From positions 29,762,001 through 29,826,000 of the forward strand of contig NC_079884.1 of assembly GCF_029227915.1 (NCBI RefSeq): a stretch of 64,000 nt of DNA. Direction: 5' to 3'. This DNA is from Hydractinia symbiolongicarpus. Lineage: Eukaryota; Cnidaria; Hydrozoa; Anthoathecata; Hydractiniidae. Positions 34,471-45,900 of this stretch are shown here, piece after piece. Every line of letters starts with the position of its first letter. Position 1 is the stretch's first letter. Under the pieces are notes generated by a model. The model did not search any database, had not been told where the DNA came from, and saw only the letters and a list, made by a program, of their open reading frames with translations. The translations under genes and the position numbers were made by a program.

Positions 34471-34673
34471 ATCAGACTTGTAGTTTTCAAAAATGTTTTC
34501 ATTCTTGATAAGACGCTAAAGAAAAGAAGTTTAATCGCTGGCAAACGAAAACCCGCGATTTCCCGTAAATCCCGAGCTTGGCCCGTATAGTCAAAAGTAT
34601 ACAAAGGAAGTACCCAGGGAGTAAACTCATTTCCGGAACGATTTTTTAAATTATTTATTCACCACTAAAACGC
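34471..34673 (+). repeat. Monomer class with ACGTATCAGAC / GACGCTAAAGAAAAG
   Basis: Marked by AAACGTATCAGAC (the ATG of the phasing motif is lost), CATTCTTGATAAGACG, CTAAAGAAAAGAAG, CGCTGGC, CCCGAGCTTGG and ACAAAGGAAGTACC. Copies lie at about 37,714, 38,729, 39,744 (as CGTATAAGAC) and in copy B, then at about 60,627, 62,046 and 63,265. It is always followed by the GTCTTCAAACTTG class. Confidence 0.85.
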
Positions 34674-34876
34674 ATGAGACTTGTAGTCTTCAAACTTGTT
34701 TTCATTTTTGATGAGACGCTGAATACAAGAAGTTTAATCGTCGGCAAAGGAAAACCTGCGATTTCCCGTAAATCCCGGACTCGGCCTGTAAAGTCAAAAG
34801 TATACAAAGAAAGTACCCAGGGTGTAAACTCATTTCCCGAACGATTTTTTAAATAATTATTTCACCATTAAAACGC
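34674..34876 (+). repeat. Monomer class with GTAGTCTTCAAACTTG / CGTCGGCAAAGG
   Basis: Marked by GTAGTCTTCAAACTTG, GAATACAAGAAG, CGTCGGCAAAGG, CCTGTAAAG and GTACCCAGGGTG. Copies start at 37,917, 38,932, 39,947, 50,888, 54,131, 55,146, 56,161, 60,830, 62,251 and 63,468. The spacings 1,015, 1,217, 1,421 and 3,243 bp among these copies directly show the local HOR periods. Confidence 0.88.
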
Positions 34877-35079
34877 ATGAGACTTGTAGTTTTCAAAAAT
34901 GTTTTCATTTTTGATGAGACGCTAAATAAAAGAAGTTTAATCGCCGGCAAACGAAAACCTGCGATTTCCCGTAAATCCCGGACTTGGTCCATATAGTCAA
35001 AAGTATACAAAGAAAGTACCCAGGGTGTAAACTCATTTCCCGAACGATTTTTTAAATTATTATTTCACCACTAAAGCCC

Positions 35080-35282
35080 ATGAGACTTGTAGTTTTTAAA
35101 AATGTTTTCATTTTTGATGAGACGCTGTATAAAAGAAGTTTAATCGCCGGCAAACGAAAACCCGCGAAATCCCGTAAATCCCGGACTCGGCCCGTATAGT
35201 CAAAAGTATACAAAGAAAGTACCCAGGGAGTAAACTCATTTCCCGAACGATTTTTTAAATTATTTTTTCACCACTAAAACGC
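35080..35282 (+). repeat. Monomer class with GACGCTGTATAAAAG / CCCGCGAAATCCCG
   Basis: Marked by AAAGCCCATGAG, GTTTTTAAAAATG, CTGTATAAAAGAAG and GCGAAATCCCG. It recurs at about 38,322, 39,338, 40,353, 42,789 and in copy B, and a last copy runs to the right edge of the window. A neighbouring class (35,283) carries GATGGGACGGTG, ATTGCCGGC, CGACTTCCCGTAACTCC and GTACACGAAG. Confidence 0.83.
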
Positions 35283-35447
35283 ATGAGACTTGTAGTTTTC
35301 AAAAATGTTTTCATTTTTGATGGGACGGTGAATAAAAGAAGTTTAATTGCCGGCAAACGAAAACCCGCGACTTCCCGTAACTCCAGGACTCGGCCCGTAT
35401 AGTCAAAAGTACACGAAGAAAGTACCCAGGGAGTAAACTCATTTCCC

Positions 35448-38400
35448 GAACGATTTTTTAAATTTTTTTTCATCACTAAAACGCATGACACTTGTAGTTT
35501 TCAAAAATGTTTTCATTTTTGATGGGACGCTGAATAAAAGAAGTTTATCGCCGGCAAACGAAAACCCGCGATTTCCCGTAAATCTCGGACTCGGCCTGCA
35601 TAGTCAAAAGTATACAAAAAAAGTTACCAGGGAGTAAATTCATTTCCCGAACGATTTTTTAAATTATTTTTTCACCACTAAAACGCATGAGACCTGTAGT
35701 TTTCAAAAGTGTTTTCATTTTTGATGGGTCGCTGAATAAAAGAAGTTTAATCGCCGGCAAACGAAAACCCGCGATTTCCCGTAAATCCCGGCCTCGGCCC
35801 GTATAGTCAAAAGTATACAAAGAAAGTACCCAGGGAGTAAACTCATTTCCCGAACGATTTTTTAAATTATTTTTTCACCACTAAAACGCATGAGACTTGT
35901 AGTTTTCAAAAATGTTTTCATTTTTGATGAGACGCTTAATGAAAGAGGTTTAATCGCCGGCAAACAAAACCAGCGATTTCCCCTAAATCCCGGACTCGGC
36001 CCGTATAAAGAAAAGTATACAAAGAAAGTACCCAGGGAGTAAATTCATTTCCCGAACGATTTTTTAAATTATTTTTTCACCACTAAAACGCATGAGACTT
36101 GTAGTTTTCAAAAATGTTTTCATTTTTGATGAGACGCTGAATAAAAGAAGTTTAATCGCCGGCAAACGAAAACCTGCGATTTCCCGTAAATCCCGGATTC
36201 GGCCTGTAAAGTCAAAAGTATACAAAAAAAGTACCCAGGGAGTAAGTTCATTTCCCGAACGATTTTTTAAATTATTATTTAACCACTAAAGCCCATGAGA
36301 CTTGTAGTTTTCAAAAATGTTTTCATTTTTGATGAGACGCTGATTAAAAGAAGTTTAATCGCCGGCAAACGAAAACCCGCCATTTCCCGTAAATCCCGGG
36401 CTTGGCCCGTATAGTCAAAAGTATACAAAGAAAGTACCCAGGGAGTAAACTCATTTCCCGAACAATTTTTTAAATTATTTTTTCACCACTAAAACGCATG
36501 AGACTTGTAGTTTTCAAAAATGTTTTCATTTTTGATGAGACGCTTAATGAAAGAGGTTTAATCGCCGGCAAACGAAAACCCGCGATTTCCCGTAAATCCC
36601 GGGCTTGGCCCGTATAGTCAAAAGTATACAAAGAAAGTACCCAGGGAGTAAACTCATTTCCCAATCGATTTTTTAAATTATTTTTCACCACTAAAAGGCA
36701 TGAGACTTGTAGTTTTCAAACTTGTTTTCATTTTTAATGAGACGCTGAATAAAAGAAGTTTAATCGCCGGCAAACGAAAACCCGCGATTTCCCGTAAATC
36801 CCGGGCTTGGCACGTATAGTTGAATGTATATAAAGAAAGTACCCAAGGAGTAAACTGATTTCCCGAACGATTTTTCAAATTATGTCTGCACCACTAGAAC
36901 GAATGAGACTTGTAGTTTTCAAAAATGTTTTCATTTTTAATGAGACGCTTAATGAAAGAGGTTTAATCGCCGGCAAACGAAAACCTGCGATTTCCCGTAA
37001 ATCCTGGGCTTGTCCAGTATAGTCCAACGTATACAAGGAAAGTACCCTGTGAGTTAACTTATTTCCAGAGCGATTTTTTAAATTATCTTTTCACCACTAA
37101 ATCGCATGAGACTTGTAGTTTTCAAAAATGTTTTCATTTTTGATGAGACGCTGAATAAAAGAAGTTTAATCGCCGGCAACGAAAACCCGCGATTTCCCGT
37201 AAATCCCGGGCTTGGCACGTATAGTTGAATGTATATAAAGAAAGTACCCAAGGAGTAAACTGATTTGCCGAACGATTTTTCAAATTATTTCTGCACCACT
37301 AGAACGAATGAGGCTTGTAGTATTCAAAAATGTTTTCATTTTTAATGAGACGCTTAATGAAAGAGGTTTAATCGCCGGCAAACAAAAACCCGCGATTTCC
37401 CGTAAATCCCGGGCTTCTCCCGTATAGTCCAATGTATACAAAGAAAGTACCCTGTGAGTTAACTCATTTCCAGAACGATTTTTTAAATTATCTTTTCACC
37501 ACTAAAACGCATGAGACTTGTAGTTTTCAAAAATGTTTTCATTTTTGATGGGACGGTGAATAAAAGAAGTTTAATTGCCGGCAAACGAAAACCCGCGACT
37601 TCCCGTAACTCCAGGACTCGGCCCGTATAGTCAAAAGTACACGAAGAAAGTACCCAGGGAGTAAACTCATTTCCCGAACGATTTTTTAAATTATTTCTTC
37701 ACCACTAAAACGTATCAGACTTGTAGTTTTCAAAAATGTTTTCATTCTTGATAAGACGCTAAAGAAAAGAAGTTTAATCGCTGGCAAACGAAAACCCGCG
37801 ATTTCCCGTAAATCCCGAGCTTGGCCCGTATAGTCAAAAGTATACAAAGGAAGTACCCAGGGAGTAAACTCATTTCCGGAACGATTTTTTAAATTATTTA
37901 TTCACCACTAAAACGCATGAGACTTGTAGTCTTCAAACTTGTTTTCATTTTTGATGAGACGCTGAATACAAGAAGTTTAATCGTCGGCAAAGGAAAACCT
38001 GCGATTTCCCGTAAATCCCGGACTCGGCCTGTAAAGTCAAAAGTATACAAAGAAAGTACCCAGGGTGTAAACTCATTTCCCGAACGATTTTTTAAATAAT
38101 TATTTCACCATTAAAACGCATGAGACTTGTAGTTTTCAAAAATGTTTTCATTTTTGATGAGACGCTAAATAAAAGAAGTTTAATCGCCGGCAAACGAAAA
38201 CCTGCGATTTCCCGTAAATCCCGGACTTGGTCCATATAGTCAAAAGTATACAAAGAAAGTACCCAGGGTGTAAACTCATTTCCCGAACGATTTTTTAAAT
38301 TATTATTTCACCACTAAAGCCCATGAGACTTGTAGTTTTTAAAAATGTTTTCATTTTTGATGAGACGCTGTATAAAAGAAGTTTAATCGCCGGCAAACGA

Positions 38401-38690
38401 AAACCCGCGAAATCCCGTAAATCCCGGACTCGGCCCGTATAGTCAAAAGTATACAAAGAAAGTACCCAGGGAGTAAACTCATTTCCCGAACGATTTTTTA
38501 AATTATTTTTTCACCACTAAAACGCATGAGACTTGTAGTTTTCAAAAATGTTTTCATTTTTGATGGGACGGTGAATAAAAGAAGTTTAATTGCCGGCAAA
38601 CGAAAACCCGCGACTTCCCGTAACTCCAGGACTCGGCCCGTATAGTCAAAAGTACACGAAGAAAGTACCCAGGGAGTAAACTCATTTCCC
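35448..38690 (+). repeat. 16-monomer unit, copy 2 of the 3,243-bp duplication
   Basis: Second copy. I noticed no base difference from copy 1 in the monomers compared. The same 3,243-bp pair is present in copy B (49,063/52,306), so this duplication predates the A/B event. Confidence 0.88.
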
Positions 38691-39720
38691 GAACGATTTT
38701 TTAAATTATTTCTTCACCACTAAAACGTATCAGACTTGTAGTTTTCAAAAATGTTTTCATTCTTGATAAGACGCTAAAGAAAAGAAGTTTAATCGCTGGC
38801 AAACGAAAACCCGCGATTTCCCGTAAATCCCGAGCTTGGCCCGTATAGTCAAAAGTATACAAAGGAAGTACCCAGGGAGTAAACTCATTTCCGGAACGAT
38901 TTTTTAAATTATTTATTCACCACTAAAACGCATGAGACTTGTAGTCTTCAAACTTGTTTTCATTTTTGATGAGACGCTGAATACAAGAAGTTTAATCGTC
39001 GGCAAAGGAAAACCTGCGATTTCCCGTAAATCCCGGACTCGGCCTGTAAAGTCAAAAGTATACAAAGAAAGTACCCAGGGTGTAAACTCATTTCCCGAAC
39101 GATTTTTTAAATAATTATTTCACCATTAAAACGCATGAGACTTGTAGTTTTCAAAAATGTTTTCATTTTTGATGAGACGCTAAATAAAAGAAGTTTAATC
39201 GCCGGCAAACGAAAACCTGCGATTTCCCGTAAATCCCGGACTTGGTCCATATAGTCAAAAGTATACAAAGAAAGTACCCAGGGTGTAAACTCATTTCCCG
39301 AACGATTTTTTAAATTATTATTTCACCACTAAAGCCCATGAGACTTGTAGTTTTTAAAAATGTTTTCATTTTTGATGAGACGCTGTATAAAAGAAGTTTA
39401 ATCGCCGGCAAACGAAAACCCGCGAAATCCCGTAAATCCCGGACTCGGCCCGTATAGTCAAAAGTATACAAAGAAAGTACCCAGGGAGTAAACTCATTTC
39501 CCGAACGATTTTTTAAATTATTTTTTCACCACTAAAACGCATGAGACTTGTAGTTTTCAAAAATGTTTTCATTTTTAATGAGACGCTTAATGAAAGAGGT
39601 TTAATCGCCGGCAAACAAAAACCCGCGATTTCCCGTAAATCCCGGGCTTCTCCCGTATAGTCCAATGTATACAAAGAAAGTACCCTGTGAGTTAACTCAT
39701 TTCCAGAACGATTTTTTAAA
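37676..39720 (+). repeat. 5-monomer units with 1,015-bp period
   Basis: ACGTATCAGAC-class monomers at 37,714 and 38,729 and an ACGTATAAGAC relative at 39,744 are 1,015 bp apart, as are GTCTTCAAACTTG monomers at 37,917, 38,932 and 39,947. Each unit also has a CTAAATAAAAG, a CTGTATAAAAG and one variable monomer. The variable position holds a GATGGGACGGTG monomer at 38,525 but a CTTCTCCCG monomer at 39,541, so the third unit is joined differently. Confidence 0.85.
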
Positions 39721-42700
39721 TTATCTTTTCACCACTAAAACGTATAAGACTTGTAGTTTTCAAAAATGTTTTCATTCTTGATAAGACGCTAAAGAAAAGA
39801 AGTTTAATCGCTGGCAAACGAAAACCCGCGATTTCCCGTAAATCCCGAGCTTGGCCCGTATAGTCAAAAGTATACAAAGGAAGTACCCAGGGAGTAAACT
39901 CATTTCCGGAACGATTTTTTAAATTATTTTTTCACCACTAAAACGCATGAGACTTGTAGTCTTCAAACTTGTTTTCATTTTTGATGAGACGCTGAATACA
40001 AGAAGTTTAATCGTCGGCAAAGGAAAACCTGCAATTTCCCGTAAATCCCGGACTCGGCCTGTAAAGTCAAAAGTATACAAAGAAAGTACCCAGGGTGTAA
40101 ACTCATTTCCCGAACGATTTTTTAAATTATTATTTCACCATTAAAACGCATGAGACTTGTAGTTTTCAAAAATGTTTTCATTTTTGATGAGACGCTGAAT
40201 AAAAGAAGTTTAATCGCCGGCAAACGAAAACCTGCGATTTCCCGTAAATCCCGGACTCGGCCCATATAGTCAAAAGTATACAAAGAAAGTACCCAGGGTG
40301 TAAACTCATTTCCCGAACGATTTTTTAAATTATTATTTCACCACTAAAGCCCATGAGACTTGTAGTTTTTAAAAATGTTTTCATTTTTGATGAGACGCTG
40401 TATAAAAGAAGTTTAATCGCCGGCAAACGAAAACCCCCGAAATCCCGTAAATCCCGGACTCGGCCCGTATAGTCAAAAGTATACAAAGAAAGTACCCAGG
40501 GAGTAAACTCATTTCCCGAACGATTTTTTAAATTATTTTTTCACCACTAAAATGCATGAGACTTGTAGTTTTCAGAAATGTTTTCATTTTTGATGAGATG
40601 CCTAATGAAAGTGGTTTAATCGCCGGCAAACGAAAACCCGCGATTTCCCGTAAATCCCGGGCTTGGCCCGTACAGTTGAATGTATACAAAGAAAGTACCC
40701 TGTGAGTAAACTCATTTCCAAAACAATTTTTTAAATTATCTTTTCACCACTAAAACGCATGAGACTTGTAGTTTTCAAAAATGTTTTCATTTTTGATGAG
40801 ACACTGAATAAAAGAAGTTTAATCGCCGGCAAACGAAAACCCGCCATTTCCCGTAAATCCCGGGCTTGGCCCGTATAGTCAAAAGTATACAAAAAAAGTA
40901 CCCAGGGAGTAAACTCATTTCTCGAACGATTTTTTATATTATTTTTTCACCACTAAAACGCATGAGACTTGTAGTATTGAAAAATGTTTTCATTTTTGAT
41001 GAGACGCTGAATAAAAGGAGTTTAATCGCCGGCAAACGAAAACCCGCCATTTCCCGTAAACGCCGGACTCGGCCCGTATAGTCAAAAGTATACCAGGAGA
41101 GAACCCAGGGAGTAAACTCATTTCCCGAACGATTTTTTAAATTATTTTTTCACCACTAAAACGCATGAGACTTGTAGTTTTCAAAAATGTTTTCATTTTT
41201 GATGAGACGCTGAATAAAAGAAGTTTAATCACCGGCAAACGAAAACCTGCGATTCCCCGTAAATCTCGGGCTTGGCCCGTATAGTTGAATGTATATAAAG
41301 AAAGTACCCAAGCAGTAAACTGAATTCCCGAACGATTTTTCAAATTATTTCTGCACCACTAGAACGAATGAGACTTGTAGTTTTCAGAAATATTTTCATT
41401 TTTAATGAGACGCTGAATAAAAGAAGTTTAATCGCCGGCAAACGAAAACCTGCGATTTCCCGTAAATCCCAGACTCGGCCCGTATATTCAAAACTATACA
41501 AAGAAAGTACCCAGGGAGTAAACTCATTTCCCGAACGATTTTTTAAATTATTATTTCACCACTAAAGCCCATGAGACTTGTAGTATTTAAAAATGTTTTC
41601 ATTTTTGATGAGACGCTGAATAAAAGGAGTTTAATCGCCGGCAAACGAAAACCCGCCATTTCCCGTAAACGCCGGACTCGGCCCGTATAGTCAAAAGTAT
41701 ACCAGGAGAGTACCCAGGGAGTAAACTCATTTCCCGAACGATTTTTTAAATTATTTTTTCACCACTAAAACGCATGAGACTTGTAGTTTTCAAAAATTTT
41801 TTCATTTTTGATGAGACGCTGAATAAAAGAAGTTTAATCACCGGCAAACGAAAACCTGCGATTCCCCGTAAATCCCGGACTCGGCCTGTAAAGTCAAAAG
41901 TATACAAAAAAAGTACCCCGGGAGTAAACTCATTTCCCGAACGATTTTTCAAATTATTATTTCACCACTAAATCCCAAGAGACTTGTAGTTTTTAAAAAT
42001 GTTTTCATTTTTGATGAGACGCTGAATAAAAGAAGTTTAATTGCCGGCAAACGAAAACCCGCGACTTCCCGTAACTCCCGGACTCGGCCCGTATAGTCAA
42101 AAGTACACGAAGAAAGTACCCAGGGAGTAAACTCATTTCACGAACGATTTTTTAAATTATTTCTTCACCACTAAAACGCATAAGACTTGTAGTTTTCAAA
42201 AATGTTTTCATTCTTGATGAGACGCTAAATACAAGAAGTTTAATCGCCGGCAAAAGAAAACCTGCGATTTCCCGTAAATCCCGGACTCGGCCTGTAAAGT
42301 CAAAGGTATACAAAGAAAGTACCCAGGGTGTAAACTCATTTCCCGAACAATTTTTTAAATTATTATTTCACCATTAAAACGCATGAGACTTGTAGTTTTC
42401 AAAAATGTTTTCATTTTTGATGAGACGCTGAATAAAAGAAGTTTAATCGCCGGCAAACGAAAACCTGCGATTTCCCGTAAATCCCGGACTCGGCCTGTAA
42501 AGTCAAAAGTATACAAAGAAAGTACCCAGGGTGTAAACTCATTTCCCGAACGATTTTTTAAATTATTTTTTCACCATTAAAACGCATGAGACTTGTAGTT
42601 TTCAAAAATGTTTTCATTTTTGATGAGACGCTGAATAAAAGAAGTTTAATCGCCGGCAAACGAAAACCTGCGATTTCCCGTAAATCCCGGACTCGGCCCG

Positions 42701-42963
42701 TATAGTCAAAAGTATACAAAGAAAGTACCCAGGGTGTAAACTCATTTCCCGAACGATTTTTTAACTTATTATTTCACCACTAAACCCCATGAGACTTGTA
42801 GTTTTTAAAAATGTTTTCATTTTTGATGAGACGCTGTATAAAAGAAGTTTAATCGCCGGCAAACGAAAACCCGCGAAATCCCGTAAATCCCGGACTCGGC
42901 CCGTATAGTCAAAAGTATACAAAGAAAGTACCCAGGGAGTAAACTCATTTCCCAAACGATTTT
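39721..42963 (+). repeat. Right end of copy A: low-repetition monomer run
   Basis: About sixteen monomers, many with private variants and no obvious tandem HOR. They include the GATGCCTAATG class (40,556), monomers with GTATACCAGGAGAG (41,093 and 41,698), AAATATTTTC (41,389), AAAATTTTTTC (41,795) and AAATCCCAAGAGAC (about 41,972). These private variants make this stretch the best marker set for pairing copy A with copy B (about 55,935-59,177). Confidence 0.82.
40556..40758 (+). repeat. Rare monomer class with GAGATGCCTAATGAAAGTGG
   Basis: Marked by AAATGCATGAG, TTTTCAGAAATG, GATGAGATGCCTAATG and AAAGTGG, CCCGTACAGTTG and TTTCCAAAACAA. I find only three copies: here, at the matching point of copy B (about 56,770), and at about 59,208 just after copy B ends. 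The third differs by a few bases (CAGTCG, AAAGCCCGGG, AAAACGA). The third copy shows that sequence to the right of copy B resembles the interior of copy A from about 40.5 kb. Confidence 0.85.
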
Positions 42964-45900
42964 TTAAATTATTTTTCACCACTAAAAGGCATGAGACTTG
43001 TAGTTTTCAAACTTGTTTTCATTTTTGATGAGACGCTGAATAAAAGAAGTTTAATCGCCGGCAAACGAAAACCCGCGATTTCCCGTAAATCCCGGGCTTG
43101 GCACGTATAGTTGAATGTATATAAAGAAAGTACCCAAGGAGTAAACTGATTTCCCGAACGATTTTTCAAATTATTTCTGCACCACTAGAACGAATGAGAC
43201 TTGTAGTTTTCAAAAATGTTTTCATTTTTAATGAGACGCTTAATGAAAGAGGTTTAATCGCCGGCAAACAAAAACCCGCGATTTCCCGTAAATCCCGGGC
43301 TTCTCCCGCATAGTCCAATGTATACAAAGAAAGTACCCTGTGAGTTTACTCATTTCCAGAACGATTTTTTAAATTATCTTTTCACCACTAAATCGCATGA
43401 GACTTGTAGTTTTAAAAAATGTTTTCATTTTTGATGAGACGCTGAATAAAAGAAGTTTAATCGCCGGCAAACGAAAACCTGCGACTTCCCGTAAATCCCA
43501 GACTCGGTTCGTATAGTCAAAAGTATACAAAGAAAGTACTCAAGGAGTAAACTGATTTCCCGAACGATTTTTCAAATTATTTCTGCACCACTAGAACGAA
43601 TGAGACTTGCAGTTTTCAAAAATGTTTTCATTTTTAATGAGACGCTTAATGAAAGAGGTTTAATCACCGGCAAACGAAAACCAGCGATTTCTCCTAAATC
43701 CCGGGTTTGGTCCGTGTAGTCGAATGTATACAAATAAGTACCCAGGGAGTAAACTCATTTCCCGAACGATTTTTTAAATTTTTTTTCATCACTAAAACGC
43801 ATGAGACTTGTAGTTTTCAAAAATGTTTTCACTTTTGATGGGACGCTGATAAAAAGAAGTTTATCGCCGGCAAACGAAAACCCGCGATTTCCCGTAAATC
43901 CCCGGCTTGGCACGTATAGTTGAATGTATATAAAGAAAGTACCCAAGGAGTAAACTGATTTCCCGAACGATTTTTCAAATTATTTCTGCACCACTAGAAC
44001 GAATGAGAATTGTAGTTTTCAAAAATGTTTTCATTTTTAATGAGACGCTTAATGAAAGAGGTTTAATCGCCGGCAAACAAAAACCCGCGATTTCCCGTAA
44101 ATCCCGGGCTTCTCCCGTATAGTCCAATGTATACAAAGAAAGTACCCTGTGAGTTTACTCATTTCCAGAACGATTTTTTAAATTATCTTTTCACCACTAA
44201 ATCGCATGAGACTTGTAGTTTTAAAAAATGTTTTCATTTTTGATGAGACGCTGAATAAAAGAAGTTTAATCGCCGGCAAACGAAAACCTGCGATTTCCCG
44301 TAAATCCCAGACTCGGTTCGTATAGTCAAAAGTATACAAAGAAAGTACCCAAGGAGTAAACTGATTTCCCGAACGATTTTTCAAATTATTTCTGCACCAC
44401 TAGAACGAATGAGACTTGCAGTTTTCAAAAATGTTTTCATTTTTAATGAGACGCTTAATGAAAGAGGTTTAATCACCGGCAAACGAAAACCAGCGATTTC
44501 TCCTAAATCCCGGGTTTGGTCCGTGTAGTCGAATGTATACAAATAAGTACCCAGGGAGTAAACTCATTTCCCGAACGATTTTTTAATTTTTTTTTCATCA
44601 CTAAAACGCATGAGATTTGTAGTTTTCAAAAATGTTTTCATTTTTGATGAGACGCTTAATGAAAGAGGTTTAATCGCCGGCAAACGAAAACCCGCGATTT
44701 CCCGTAAATCCCGGGCTTGGCCCGTATAGTCAAAAGTATACAAAGAAAGTACCCAGGGAGTAAACTCATTTCCCAATCGATTTTTTAAATTATTTTTCAC
44801 CACTAAAAGGCATGAGACTTGTAGTTTTCAAACTTGTTTTCATTTTTGATGAGACGCTGAATAAAAGAAGTTTAATCGCCGGCAAACGAAAACCCGCGAT
44901 TTCCCGTAAATCCCGGGCTTGGCACGTATAGTTGAATGTATATAAAGAAAGTACCCAAGGAGTAAACTGATTTCCCGAACGATTTTTCAAATTATTTCTG
45001 CACCACTAGAACGAATGAGACTTGTAGTTTTCAAAAATGTTTTCATTTTTAATGAGACGCTTAATGAAAGAGGTTTAATCGCCGGCAAACAAAAACCCGC
45101 GATTTCCCGTAAATCCCGGGCTTCTCCCGCATAGTCCAATGTATACAAAGAAAGTACCCTGTGAGTTTACTCATTTCCAGAACGATTTTTTAAATTATCT
45201 TTTCACCACTAAATCGCATGAGACTTGTAGTTTTAAAAAATGTTTTCATTTTTGATGAGACGCTGAATAAAAGAAGTTTAATCGCCGGCAAACGAAAACC
45301 TGCGACTTCCCGTAAATCCCAGACTCGGTTCGTATAGTCAAAAGTATACAAAGAAAGTACTCAAGGAGTAAACTGATTTCCCGAACGATTTTTCAAATTA
45401 TTTCTGCACCACTAGAACGAATGAGACTTGCAGTTTTCAAAAATGTTTTCATTTTTAATGAGACGCTTAATGAAAGAGGTTTAATCACCGGCAAACGAAA
45501 ACCAGCGATTTCTCCTAAATCCCGGGTTTGGTCCGTGTAGTCGAATGTATACAAATAAGTACCCAGGGAGTAAACTCATTTCCCGAACGATTTTTTAATT
45601 TTTTTTTCATCACTAAAACGCATGAGACTTGTAGTTTTCAAAAATGTTTTCATTTTTGATGGGACGCTGATAAAAAGAAGTTTATCGCCGGCAAACGAAA
45701 ACCCGCGATTTCCCGTAAATCCCGGACTCGGCCCGCATAGTCAAAAGTATACAAAGAAAGTACCCAGGGAGTAAATTCATTTCCCAAACGATTTTTTAAA
45801 TTATTTTTTCACCACTAAAACGCATGAGACCTGTAGTTTTCAAAAGTGTTTTCATTTTTGATGGGTCGCTGAATAAAAGAAGTTTAATCGCCGGCAAACG

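Larger units (their letters stand above)
32205..35447 (+). repeat. 16-monomer unit, copy 1 of a 3,243-bp tandem duplication
   Basis: Matching points 32,242/35,485, 32,849/36,092, 33,435/36,678 and 34,674/37,917 all give 3,243 bp. The unit spans most of a 6-mer plus a ten-monomer run that includes the ACGTATCAGAC, GTCTTCAAACTTG, CTAAATAAAAG and CTGTATAAAAG classes. The junction is in the monomer at 35,283, where a GATGGGACGGTG monomer is followed by the GCATGACACTTG monomer. It falls in the shared stretch ending CGATTTTTTAAATT. Confidence 0.88.
25536..42963 (+). repeat. Copy A of a large tandem segmental duplication (17,428 bp)
   Basis: Matches 42,964-59,177. Left of the extra 6-mer the offset is 17,428 bp (for example 25,541/42,969, 26,327/43,755, 28,801/46,229, 30,421/47,849). 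Right of it the offset is 16,214 bp (32,849/49,063, 34,674/50,888, 37,917/54,131, 41,137/57,351, 42,761/58,975). It contains 86 monomers. The junction with copy B lies in CGATTTTTTAAATTATTTTT, where CTCATTTCCCAAACGA from the right end of the unit meets the AAAGGCATGAG monomer from its left end. Confidence 0.92.
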